Below are positions 56,072 through 64,000 of a stretch of 64,000 nucleotides of DNA, one piece after another. The notes under the pieces are model-generated. The model was not told the DNA's origin and did not search any database. It saw nothing but the letters and a program-made list of their open reading frames with translations. Position 1 is the stretch's first letter; every line of letters starts with the position of its first letter. The position numbers and the translations under genes are program-made. This stretch comes from Pseudoalteromonas sp. Scap06. Its GTDB lineage: Bacteria > Pseudomonadota > Gammaproteobacteria > Enterobacterales > Alteromonadaceae. The stretch is taken from the NCBI RefSeq assembly GCF_013394165.1, contig NZ_CP041330.1:248001-312000 (forward strand). Direction: 5' to 3'.

Positions 56072-58144
56072 ATGAAAAAAATAACAATGACTGCCGCCAG
56101 TATTGCATTGGCGTTAGGTTTGGTTGGCTGCGGCGAAAAGCCACAACAAATGAAAGCAGAATCAACCACAGTAACTGCACCGGTGGCGGCCCCTGGTGCG
56201 CTAGGTGTTGATTTACAAAATATGGATAAAAGTGTTCGTGCACAGGATGATTTTTATTACCATGTTAATGGTCAATGGTTAGCAAAAACTGAGATTCCAG
56301 GTGACAAGTCTAACTATGGGTCGTTCTCACAGTTATATGATGAATCGCAAAAAGCAATGAAAACAGTGCTTGAAAACGCCAGTGCTAATAGTAGTGCAAA
56401 ACCAGGTTCAGATGAATATAAGATTGGTGCATTTTATTCTAGCTATATGGCTGAAAATGCTCGTGAAGAGTTAGGTATTTTGCCACTTGAGCCAGCTATT
56501 AAAAGCATTGATACAGTGAAAGATAAAGCCGCGTTGGTCACACTGATGGCACAGCTACAAGTTAAAGGTGGCGATCTTCCTTTTGGCTGGTATGTTAATA
56601 ATGACGCTAAAAACTCAAGTGAAAATGCGCTTTATGCCTATCAAGCGGGACTTGGTTTACCTGATCGTGACTACTATTTAAAAGATGATGAAAAATTCAC
56701 AAAAATTCGCGCGGCTTATCAAACGTATATCACCGATATTTTAGCTAAAGCTGGCGTTAATAATGCTGCTGATGCAGCCAAAGCGATATTAGCACTTGAA
56801 ACGACACTTGCTGATGCACAGTGGAGCCGAGTGCAAAGCCGTGATGCAACTAAGTCATACAATAAAATGACGGTAGCTGAAGCTAACTCGCTAATGGGTG
56901 AGTTTGATTTAAATGCCTATTTCGAAGCAGTTGGCGTTGATGCTCAAGAGTTAATTGTGCGCCAACCAAGTTACTTTGAAAAATTTGCAGAGATTTTCAA
57001 CAATACTGACTTAGCTGTTTGGCAAAACTATTTAAAATTCCATTTTGTTAGTAATTACGCGCAGCTACTTAATAAAGATTTAGTGGATTTGAAGTTTAAT
57101 TTTTACAGCACCACGTTGCGTGGTGTTGAAGAGCAAGCACCACTTTGGAAGCAAGCCGTTGATGCATCAAACAGTGTACTGGGTGAAATTTTAGGTAAAG
57201 TCTACGTTAAAGAAAACTTCCCGCCAGAAGCAAAAGCACGTATGGAAGAGTTAGTTGATAATGTGATTAAAGGCTATTCAGTGGCAATTGAAAACCTTGA
57301 GTGGATGAGCCCTGAAACAAAAGTGGCGGCGCAAGAAAAACTCAATAAGTTTACCCCTAAAATTGGTTACCCAGATAAATGGAAAGATTACTCAGATTTA
57401 GCGATTAACCCTGATGAACTGGTAGGTAACTATATTCGCTACAGTGAATGGGCTTATGCAGATATGATTGCTAAATTAGGTAAGCCAGTTGATCGCTCTG
57501 AGTGGCATATGACTCCACAAACAGTGAATGCTTACTACAATCCAGTGAATAACGAAATAGTATTCCCTGCGGCGATTCTGCAGCCTCCTTTCTTTAATTT
57601 AGAAGCGGATGATGCGGTTAACTATGGTGCTATTGGTGCGGTTATTGGCCATGAGTTAGGCCATGGCTTTGACGACCAAGGGGCAAAATACGACGGTGAT
57701 GGCAATTTACGTAATTGGTGGAGCGAGTCAGACCTTAAGCAGTTTGAACAGCGAAGTGCTGCCTTAGTTGCACAGTATAATCAATATAAACCGTTTGAAG
57801 ATGCCAGCGTTAATGGTGAGCTGACACTGGGTGAAAACATTGGTGATTTAGGCGGCTTAACCGTCGCTTATAAAGCGTATCAGCTATCGCTGGGTGATTC
57901 GAAAGCGCCCATTATTGAAGGCTATACGGGCGACCAACGCTTCTTTATGGGCTGGTCGCAAATTTGGCGTCGTAAATACCGTGATGAGGCGCTACGTAAT
58001 CGTTTAATGACGGATTCACATTCACCGAGTCATTATCGCGTAATTGGTATTTTGTCGAACATGCCAGAATTTTACCAAGCGTTTGATGTTAAAGAGGGCG
58101 ATAAAATGTATATCAAGCCTGAAGATCGCGTAAAAATTTGGTAA
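56072..58144 (+). CDS. M13 family zinc metallopeptidase, lipoprotein
   Basis: A 690-residue peptidase of the neprilysin/PepO family, attached to the periplasmic or outer face by a lipid: the signal peptide ends in a lipobox (LGLVGC, Cys20). The zinc site HELGH stands near residue 530 (VIGHELGHGFDDQGAKYDG), the third ligand in LGENIGDLGGL near 590, and the substrate-binding NAYYNPVNNEIVFPA near 490. All are intact, so it should cleave short peptides. No partner gene is adjacent; a perfect terminator follows. Confidence 0.93.
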   Translation: MKKITMTAASIALALGLVGCGEKPQQMKAESTTVTAPVAAPGALGVDLQNMDKSVRAQDDFYYHVNGQWLAKTEIPGDKSNYGSFSQLYDESQKAMKTVLENASANSSAKPGSDEYKIGAFYSSYMAENAREELGILPLEPAIKSIDTVKDKAALVTLMAQLQVKGGDLPFGWYVNNDAKNSSENALYAYQAGLGLPDRDYYLKDDEKFTKIRAAYQTYITDILAKAGVNNAADAAKAILALETTLADAQWSRVQSRDATKSYNKMTVAEANSLMGEFDLNAYFEAVGVDAQELIVRQPSYFEKFAEIFNNTDLAVWQNYLKFHFVSNYAQLLNKDLVDLKFNFYSTTLRGVEEQAPLWKQAVDASNSVLGEILGKVYVKENFPPEAKARMEELVDNVIKGYSVAIENLEWMSPETKVAAQEKLNKFTPKIGYPDKWKDYSDLAINPDELVGNYIRYSEWAYADMIAKLGKPVDRSEWHMTPQTVNAYYNPVNNEIVFPAAILQPPFFNLEADDAVNYGAIGAVIGHELGHGFDDQGAKYDGDGNLRNWWSESDLKQFEQRSAALVAQYNQYKPFEDASVNGELTLGENIGDLGGLTVAYKAYQLSLGDSKAPIIEGYTGDQRFFMGWSQIWRRKYRDEALRNRLMTDSHSPSHYRVIGILSNMPEFYQAFDVKEGDKMYIKPEDRVKIW

Positions 58145-58183
58145 TTTGAGCTGAAATTAGCTTAGAGCTATTAATCGCAAAAT

Positions 58184-58218
58184 AAAAAGCCAGTGAGCAT
58201 CATGCTCACTGGCTTTTT
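58184..58218. terminator. Bidirectional terminator between the M13 peptidase and mutT
   Basis: A perfect 17-bp inverted repeat about one central base: A5-GCCAGTGAGCAT / ATGCTCACTGGC-T5. The two convergent genes share it. Confidence 0.95.
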
Positions 58219-58244
58219 AGTTACTTATATGCCTGATGATGAAA

Positions 58245-58643
58245 CTAGCTATATTTCGTTTTTATGGCGCTGATAATCTCGACATTGGCCGCAGGGAAAT
58301 CATAGTTATCAAGTTCGTCTATGCTGACCCATTCGCTTGGTTGTCCTTCTGCGCCATGAGCTTGACCATTAAAGTTACTGACCACATGCACATTAAGTCG
58401 TACGCATTTATCGCCATAGTCATGCTCTATAGTGATAAGTTCGCTTGAACTATGAATAGTCAGTCCTACCTCTTCTAGCAGTTCACGTTTTAGGGCTTGA
58501 AACACACTTTCTCCAGCTTCAACTTTGCCACCAGGAAACTCCCATAGCCCACCTTGATGTTGCTCATCTGCACGTTTACAAATAAACAAATTGTTATTTT
58601 TTTTAATTACACCCACAGCAACATTGATGATTACTTTAGTCAT
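58245..58643 (-). CDS. mutT: 8-oxo-dGTP diphosphatase MutT
   Basis: Removes oxidised guanine nucleotides to prevent A:T to C:G mutations. The 132-residue product starts MTKVIINVAVGVIKKN (GAGAGG just upstream; an earlier ATG would add 7 residues without a ribosome site). The Nudix box GKVEAGESVFQALKRELLEEVGL is complete with all metal-binding glutamates, and GLWEFPGGK precedes it. It is downstream of secA in the common secA-mutT order, though a terminator lies between. Confidence 0.95.
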   Translation of the reverse strand: MTKVIINVAVGVIKKNNNLFICKRADEQHQGGLWEFPGGKVEAGESVFQALKRELLEEVGLTIHSSSELITIEHDYGDKCVRLNVHVVSNFNGQAHGAEGQPSEWVSIDELDNYDFPAANVEIISAIKTKYS

Positions 58644-58664
58644 TACCTCTCCCTTAAACAGCAT

Positions 58665-58692
58665 AAAAAAAGCGACGCAAGCGTCGCTTTTT
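58665..58692 (-). terminator. Terminator after secA
   Basis: On the minus strand a 12-bp stem (AAAAAGCGACGC / GCGTCGCTTTTT with a 2-base centre) ends in seven Ts. It lies between secA and mutT, so mutT may depend on readthrough. Confidence 0.9.
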
Positions 58693-58713
58693 ATCTAACG
58701 TAGCAAAGTGGTG

Positions 58714-61422
58714 TTATTTTAATTTACCACAACATTGTTTGTATTTTTGGCCTGAACCACATGGACATGGATCGTTACGGCCAACTTTTGGTTCGCTACG
58801 TGCCATAACCTGAGCGCTTTGCGGTGCTTCACCACCTACGTGCTCTGCTTCTTCATGTTGATATTCGCGAGGGGCATTTTCACTTTTACGGTGTTGCTCT
58901 TCTACTTTTTCAACATCTTCTTCAGCGCGAACTTGCACTTTACTTAAAATACCGACCACATCGACTTTTAAGTTTTCTAGCATTTCAGAGAATAACTCAA
59001 ACGACTCACGTTTGTATTCTTGCTTAGGATTCTTTTGTGCGTAACCACGTAAGTGAATACCTTGGCGTAAGTGATCCATTGCCGCAAGATGGTCTTTCCA
59101 ATGTTGGTCAAGACTTTGAAGCATAATGGCTTTTTCAAACTGACGTAGTACAGAATCGCCGACCATTTGTTCTTTTTGCTTGTAGGCTTGTTCAACCGCT
59201 TCTTCAATACGCTCACGAAGTTTTTCTTCATACAGTTTATTGTCATCAGCTAACCACTGAGTAATTGGTAACTCAATTAGGAAATCTTGCTTTAAGCGCT
59301 CTTCAAGCCCTGGGATATCCCACATTTCAGCCAAGCTTTGTGGGGCAATGTATTGATCAATTACACCAGCGAGCACATCACCACGGATAGCGGTAATCGT
59401 TTCTGAAATATCACCTTCTTCAAGCAATTCGTTACGTTGAGAGTAAACAACACGACGTTGGTCGTTTGCTACATCATCGTACTCAAGTAGCTGTTTACGC
59501 ACATCAAAGTTACGTGCTTCTACTTTACGCTGTGCGTTTTCGATTGCGCGGTTAACCCATGGGTGTTCAATCGCTTCGCCGCGTTGCATACCTAGTTTAC
59601 GCATCATGTTAGTCATGCGCTCACCGGCAAAAATACGCATTAACGCATCATCCATCGATAGGTAAAAACGGCTTGAACCGGCATCACCTTGACGGCCAGA
59701 ACGACCACGTAATTGGTTATCAATACGACGTGATTCATGACGCTCTGTACCAATAATGTGTAAACCGCCGGCATCAATTACTGCATCATGGCGAATCTTC
59801 CATGCGGCTTTAATTTCGGCAATTTGTTCGTCAGTTGGGTTTTCAAGTTTTTCAACTTCACTATTCCAGTTACCACCCAGTACAATATCGGTACCACGAC
59901 CAGCCATGTTAGTGGCAATAGTAACAGTCCCTGGTAAGCCCGCATCAGAAACAATGTCTGCTTCTTGTGCGTGGAATTTAGCGTTCAGTACATTGTGCTT
60001 AATTTTTTCTTTACGTAAAAACTGCGACAAGTACTCAGAGCTTTCAATTGAGATAGTACCTACAAGTACTGGCTGACCACGTTCTTGACAGTCTTTAATG
60101 TCTGCTAAAATGGCTTCGTACTTTTCTTCTTGCGTTAGGTACACCAAATCTGCGCGATCATCACGGATCATTGGCTTATTGGTTGGCATAACAACTGTGT
60201 CTAAACCGTAGATAGACTGAAACTCAAATGCTTCTGTATCGGCTGTGCCTGTCATACCTGCTAGCGTTTCGTACAAGCGGAAGTAATTTTGGAACGTAAT
60301 AGAAGCTAACGTTTGGTTCTCGTTTTGAATTTTCACACCTTCTTTTGCTTCTACGGCTTGGTGTAAACCTTCTGACCAACGACGTCCTTCCATAGAGCGA
60401 CCTGTGTGCTCATCAATAATGATAACTTCGTTTTCTTTAATAACGTAGTCAACATCTTTTTGGTAAAGCTTGTGTGCACGAAGAGCTGCATAAACGTGAC
60501 TAAGTAGCGTGATGCTCGCTGCTGAGTACAGTGAATCACCTTCTTCAATTAAGCCGCGCTCTGTAAGTAGCTCTTCAACTTTTATTTGCCCACGCTCAGT
60601 TAGGTGAACTTGCTTAGATTTTTCATCGATAGTGAAATCGCCATCGCCTTCAATCCCTTCCTCATCTTCTTTTTCTTGTAGTTCAAGTAAAGGAACAATG
60701 GTATTTATTTCAGTGTAAAGCTCTGAGCTGTCTTCAGCTGGGCCTGAAATAATAAGCGGCGTTCGCGCTTCATCAATTAGGATTGAATCCACTTCATCCA
60801 CTACGGCATAAAATAATGGGCGTTGAACGCGCTCATCAATGCTAAATGCCATGTTGTCACGTAGGTAGTCAAAACCAAATTCGTTATTGGTACCGTAAGT
60901 GATGTCAGCTTCATAAGCTTGTTTTTTCTGTTGTGGCATCATGCCCGGAACATTACAACCAACGGTTAAGCCTAAAAACTCAAATAGTGGACGGTTGGTT
61001 TCAGCATCACGCTTGGCTAAGTAGTCATTCACGGTAATGACATGAACGCCTTTGCCTGTTAAGCCATTTAAATAAGCAGGAAGCGTTGCTGTTAGGGTTT
61101 TACCTTCACCAGTACGCATTTCTGCAATACGGCCTTGTTGTAAAACCATACCACCTAATAATTGCACGTCGAAGTGACGCATACCGTTTACACGCTTTGA
61201 CGCTTCACGTACCACAGCAAATGCTTCTGGTAGAATATCGCCTAAGCTTTGTCCGTTATCGTAACGTTCTCTAAACTCAGCTGTTTTAGCTTTTAAATCT
61301 TCATCTGAAAGCGCTTCTAGTTGCGTTTCAAGTGCATTGATCAGTGCGACCGTCTTTCTTAGGTTTTTAATAGTGCGGTCATTGCGACTACCAAAAATCT
61401 TGGTAAATAAATTAGATATCAT
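58714..61422 (-). CDS. secA: Preprotein translocase ATPase SecA
   Basis: SecA is the motor that drives unfolded preproteins through SecYEG. The 902-residue protein is E. coli-like throughout: [17 protein letters not shown] (Walker A, near 102-118), the [12 protein letters not shown] helicase box near 209-220, [34 protein letters not shown], and a C-terminal zinc-binding, SecB-contacting tail [15 protein letters not shown]. The ATG is preceded by a weak ribosome-binding site. No secM gene lies upstream; instead there is about 600 bases of non-coding DNA. Confidence 0.98.
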   Translation of the reverse strand: MISNLFTKIFGSRNDRTIKNLRKTVALINALETQLEALSDEDLKAKTAEFRERYDNGQSLGDILPEAFAVVREASKRVNGMRHFDVQLLGGMVLQQGRIAEMRTGEGKTLTATLPAYLNGLTGKGVHVITVNDYLAKRDAETNRPLFEFLGLTVGCNVPGMMPQQKKQAYEADITYGTNNEFGFDYLRDNMAFSIDERVQRPLFYAVVDEVDSILIDEARTPLIISGPAEDSSELYTEINTIVPLLELQEKEDEEGIEGDGDFTIDEKSKQVHLTERGQIKVEELLTERGLIEEGDSLYSAASITLLSHVYAALRAHKLYQKDVDYVIKENEVIIIDEHTGRSMEGRRWSEGLHQAVEAKEGVKIQNENQTLASITFQNYFRLYETLAGMTGTADTEAFEFQSIYGLDTVVMPTNKPMIRDDRADLVYLTQEEKYEAILADIKDCQERGQPVLVGTISIESSEYLSQFLRKEKIKHNVLNAKFHAQEADIVSDAGLPGTVTIATNMAGRGTDIVLGGNWNSEVEKLENPTDEQIAEIKAAWKIRHDAVIDAGGLHIIGTERHESRRIDNQLRGRSGRQGDAGSSRFYLSMDDALMRIFAGERMTNMMRKLGMQRGEAIEHPWVNRAIENAQRKVEARNFDVRKQLLEYDDVANDQRRVVYSQRNELLEEGDISETITAIRGDVLAGVIDQYIAPQSLAEMWDIPGLEERLKQDFLIELPITQWLADDNKLYEEKLRERIEEAVEQAYKQKEQMVGDSVLRQFEKAIMLQSLDQHWKDHLAAMDHLRQGIHLRGYAQKNPKQEYKRESFELFSEMLENLKVDVVGILSKVQVRAEEDVEKVEEQHRKSENAPREYQHEEAEHVGGEAPQSAQVMARSEPKVGRNDPCPCGSGQKYKQCCGKLK

Positions 61423-61579
61423 GATAAAACCGTTACAATGTGTTTTTTTGCTAGCCGTGCATCGGCTAACCCATTTTTTACAATTGATAATTAATGTATT
61501 CTTTAAATTAACCTTTAGGACACATTAATTAGCAATTTTGTATTAAGCTGCTTAAAAAGCACTGTTTATTACCTGCGCT

Positions 61580-61606
61580 ACTATACCAGACTCTGCTAAA
61601 CATCAA
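61580..61606 (-). promoter_or_regulatory. Probable secA promoter
   Basis: On the minus strand TTGATG and TATAGT are 15 bases apart; the -10 is preceded by TGG, an extended -10. The start would lie near 61,573, giving a 150-nt leader for secA. Confidence 0.45.
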
Positions 61607-61953
61607 ACTACCTCTATAAAAAGATCTTCATTTAAAACAGAAAAATGAGATCTCGCTCATAAAAATAGCGTTATGTAACGAAACTTGATTAAAACTGCAG
61701 ATAAACAGACTCTGAAGATATGGTGTTGAATAAATTAAAAACAAGGGTGAAACGCCTAAATTTTACCCTTAAATACTTTGCTTGCGGTCATCGCTTTTTA
61801 ACTCTTAAATTGCACAATCTTTTTATTTATTACTCTTCGTAAGTCACTTAAGCCATACGGTTTATCGGCAGGTGCATATACATGGTAGCGGTATCATTAA
61901 ATAAGCTACTAATCGCAAATGAAGCGTGTGTTAATATCTTATGCAATCAGCGT
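61607..61953. other. Non-coding stretch between secA and the SDR gene
   Basis: I see no gene, RNA or terminator here on either strand. The sequence is AT-rich with only short chance frames; no secM-like arrest peptide frame was found. Confidence 0.6.
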
Positions 61954-61981
61954 TTGCTAATATTATTTTTAGTAGTATAAA
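61954..61981 (+). promoter_or_regulatory. Possible promoter of the SDR gene
   Basis: TTGCTA, 16 bp, TATAAA, with the inferred start about 57 bases before the GTG codon. Confidence 0.45.
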
Positions 61982-62044
61982 GTTCATCATATTTTTTGTT
62001 GCTATAAAACGCGTTGATTGAGTTTTAATAAAAGGGAAAATAAA

Positions 62045-62815
62045 GTGCAAACCAACAAAGATAACTTAGTAGTCCTTGGCGCTGGTTGGCTTGGCCAAGC
62101 CTTATGTATTGATGCACAAAAACAAGGTTGGCAAGTGCAAGGAACTCATCGTAGTGACACTCATCAATTTGATTTTGAGCGTCAGTTTGTTTTACAAAAC
62201 GGCGAGCTGCAGCACCAAGTGGATTTACAAAACGCGTACTGGGTGTGTGCTATACCGCCGCGCAGTCGTGACAGCGAAAGTGATTATTCTCAAGTGCTGG
62301 AGCAGGGGTTAAAGCTGGCAACTGAACTTAATTGCAAAGGTTTTTTATTGTGCTCATCGACTGGAGTGTATGATCAAGAGCCTGGAGTTTATAGTGAAAG
62401 TAGCGATATATCTGGCACTAACGAGCGACAAATAAAGCTCTATGATGCTGAAGAGCAAGTACTTGAGCAGCAAGGTAAAGTTTTAAGGTTAGCCGGATTG
62501 TTGGGGCCAAACAGAGAGCCGGGTCGTTTTGTGGCAGGTAAAGAGCTCAACACCTCTAGTCAGCAAGTGGTGAACATGGTGCATCAACAAGATGTGATCA
62601 ATGCCATTTATGCGGTACTTAACAATTGGTCACAAGGGCAAAGCATTTATAATGTAGTTAACCCTGCGCATCCGAACAAAGCAGATTATTATGCACAAAA
62701 ATGTGAGCTGTATGGCACACAAATGCCAAGTTTTAGTAGTGATGAAGTCGCTGAGCGCAAAGTTATTGGCTCAGCGATAGAAGCGCTGGGTTTTAGTTAT
62801 CAGTATGGTATTTAA
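62045..62815 (+). CDS. NAD(P)-dependent epimerase/dehydratase-like protein (YeeZ type)
   Basis: An extended-SDR-like protein with the dinucleotide motif LGAGWLGQALCIDAQKQGW near residues 11-29, the opening typical of the YeeZ/SDR_a5 group. The rest includes WVCAIPPRSRDSES, FLLCSSTGVYDQEPGVYSES and a C-terminal VVNPAHPNKADYY. I use the GTG start (256 residues, AAGGGA 6-8 bases upstream) rather than a TTG 27 bases earlier. Substrate unknown. The MITE-like repeat begins right after its stop codon. Confidence 0.8.
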   Translation: MQTNKDNLVVLGAGWLGQALCIDAQKQGWQVQGTHRSDTHQFDFERQFVLQNGELQHQVDLQNAYWVCAIPPRSRDSESDYSQVLEQGLKLATELNCKGFLLCSSTGVYDQEPGVYSESSDISGTNERQIKLYDAEEQVLEQQGKVLRLAGLLGPNREPGRFVAGKELNTSSQQVVNMVHQQDVINAIYAVLNNWSQGQSIYNVVNPAHPNKADYYAQKCELYGTQMPSFSSDEVAERKVIGSAIEALGFSYQYGI

Positions 62816-63006
62816 CCTGAACTCTGAATAATAAATCTATCTCAAGCAGCTATTTTCAGTGCTAACTGCGTTGAATTTACTTGCAATAGGCGAGCTTTCG
62901 ACACGTAATTTCGCCTTGTTTTCACTGGAAATCTCTGGCTAGAGAAAATAAACATAAATATCATATTGATTCAATACGTTAGTAAATCTCTTAACCAGAG
63001 TTCAGG
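62816..63006. repeat. MITE-like element with 11-bp terminal inverted repeats
   Basis: CCTGAACTCTG at the left end and CAGAGTTCAGG at the right are exact inverted copies enclosing 169 bases without a reading frame. The element fills the space between the SDR stop codon and the hutH stop codon. An internal AGGCGAGCTTTCGACACG piece looks like a dispersed repeat of marine Alteromonadales, but I cannot confirm copies elsewhere. No obvious target duplication. Confidence 0.5.
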
Positions 63007-63010
63007 CTAT

Positions 63011-64000
63011 TTAATAAGAAGGTAAGGGCGAATTTTTTATAAAGTCGGACAACTTACCTTCACTTAGTAGTGTGTTAGCCGCTTCGATATCGGGAGCAAA
63101 GTAGCGGTCTTTATCGTAATAGCTAACATGTTGGCGTAGCAGTGCCTTCGCATTTTCTACCTGCTTACACGCATGTAGTGGCGCTCTAAATTCTAACCCT
63201 TGAGAAGCACTTAGCCACTCAACGGCTAACACGCCTTGCGTATTATTAGCCATATCAACTAAGCGCCTAGCGGCAAAGGTTGCCATAGAGACATGGTCTT
63301 CTTGGTTAGCTGAGGTCGGTAAGCTATCTACCGAGGCTGGGTGTGCTAGTGACTTGTTCTCAGAGGCGAGCGCAGCTGCGGTCACTTGAGCTATCATAAA
63401 TCCTGAATTTACCCCACCGTTTTCAACTAAAAATGGCGGCAATTTTGATAAATTAGAGTCAATCAGTAGGGCAATACGTCGCTCAGCTAAGGCGCCAATT
63501 TCGGCAATGGCAATCGCAAGATTATCAGCGGCCATAGCAACGGGCTCAGCATGAAAGTTTCCACCTGAAATAATATCCCCCACATCGGCAAAAACGAGTG
63601 GGTTATCGGTTACCCCGTTTGATTCACATATTAATACTTCGGCGGCTTGGCGTATTTGGGTTAAGCACGCACCAAGTACTTGCGGTTGGCAACGCAGGCA
63701 ATAAGGGTCTTGTACTTTTTCACAATTAATATGTGAGTCACTAATTTGTGAGTGGGTACTTAATAGTTCTCTAAATACGTGCGCGGTATCAATTTGCCCT
63801 TGTTGACCACGAACCTCATGAATACGTGCATCAAATGGTGCGCGACTGCCCATGGCGGCCTCAATACTGATAGAGCCAATTACACAGCTTTGTGCGTACA
63901 AGTCTTCGGCTCTAAATAAGCCCTGCAGTGCAAATGCAGTAGAGGCTTGCGTGCCATTTAATAAGGCTAAGCCCTCTTTGGCGGCTAATGTCAGTGGCTC
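63011..64000 (-). CDS. hutH: Histidine ammonia-lyase, C-terminal part (5' end outside window)
   Basis: HutH removes ammonia from histidine to give urocanate, the first step of the Hut pathway. The 329 residues present start in [20 protein letters not shown] and go on through [64 protein letters not shown] and NQEDHVSM, all typical of the family. The Ala-Ser-Gly that forms the MIO cofactor should lie just beyond the right edge. The frame is open to base 64,000; other hut genes are presumably upstream. Confidence 0.95.
   Translation of the reverse strand, partial: EPLTLAAKEGLALLNGTQASTAFALQGLFRAEDLYAQSCVIGSISIEAAMGSRAPFDARIHEVRGQQGQIDTAHVFRELLSTHSQISDSHINCEKVQDPYCLRCQPQVLGACLTQIRQAAEVLICESNGVTDNPLVFADVGDIISGGNFHAEPVAMAADNLAIAIAEIGALAERRIALLIDSNLSKLPPFLVENGGVNSGFMIAQVTAAALASENKSLAHPASVDSLPTSANQEDHVSMATFAARRLVDMANNTQGVLAVEWLSASQGLEFRAPLHACKQVENAKALLRQHVSYYDKDRYFAPDIEAANTLLSEGKLSDFIKNSPLPSY

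Noticed and set aside
61423..62044. A secM-like arrest peptide upstream of secA
   Set aside because: No minus-strand frame of suitable length, signal peptide or arrest-like C terminus was seen.
1..64000. CRISPR arrays, prophage, transposase or integron features
   Set aside because: No spaced direct repeats, phage structural genes, transposase motifs or attC-like sites were found on reading through; only two small inverted-repeat elements remain.

Overview
The window is a stretch of chromosome from a marine gammaproteobacterium of the order Alteromonadales, most likely Pseudoalteromonas. This rests on protein similarity and gene order recalled from memory, not on a search. Base composition is moderately AT-rich and nearly all of the sequence is coding. 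No prophage, insertion sequence, CRISPR array or integron was seen, only two short MITE-like repeats.

Bases 1-16,860 hold the translation/transcription core: the 3' end of tRNA-Trp, secE-nusG, rplKAJL, rpoBC, rpsL-rpsG-fusA-tuf. The control elements are still readable. They include a strong terminator after nusG, a strong promoter with a GC-rich start region before the L10 leader, an attenuator between rplL and rpoB, and a consensus promoter before rpsL.

Bases 17,000-27,600 are more accessory and lean towards the envelope: a two-domain VOC protein, a small acidic unknown overlapping a fatty-acid cis/trans isomerase gene (cti), a PilJ-type hybrid histidine kinase, a ModF-like twin ATPase, a TraB/GumN protein, and an eptA-dgkA pair for lipid A phosphoethanolamine modification with diacylglycerol recycling. 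A direct repeat matching the PmrA box lies just before eptA. Bases 27,500-33,250 are an ilvGMDA operon (no ilvE) with an Ile/Val/Leu-rich leader peptide and a complete transcription attenuator.

Bases 33,300-43,400 are mixed housekeeping and signalling genes: a membrane-anchored NMT1-like binding protein, a methyltransferase, carbonic anhydrase, an SDR protein, ubiK, rep, a GAF-GAF-GGDEF protein with a degenerate EAL-like tail, cytochrome c5 and elbB. Bases 43,500-53,750 keep an order familiar from E. coli: polA, (sRNA), engB, (sRNA), yihI, hemN. Both places where E. coli carries a small RNA (spf after polA; csrC between yihA and yihI) hold a structured, terminator-ended non-coding segment here. 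The second has nine GGA motifs and looks like a CsrB/CsrC-type sponge RNA. A yceI-DUF1285 pair and cytochrome c4 are interleaved. DnaA-box-like sequences and a GATC cluster precede polA.

Bases 53,200-64,000 carry darP, pmbA, dciA, an M13 metallopeptidase lipoprotein, then mutT and secA on the opposite strand, an SDR protein, a MITE-like repeat and the 3' part of hutH, which runs off the right edge.

The best candidates for something undescribed are the two small RNAs at the csrC and spf positions, the putative PmrA-type control of eptA-dgkA, the DnaA/GATC cluster before polA, and the orphan NMT1-plus-membrane-anchor protein.
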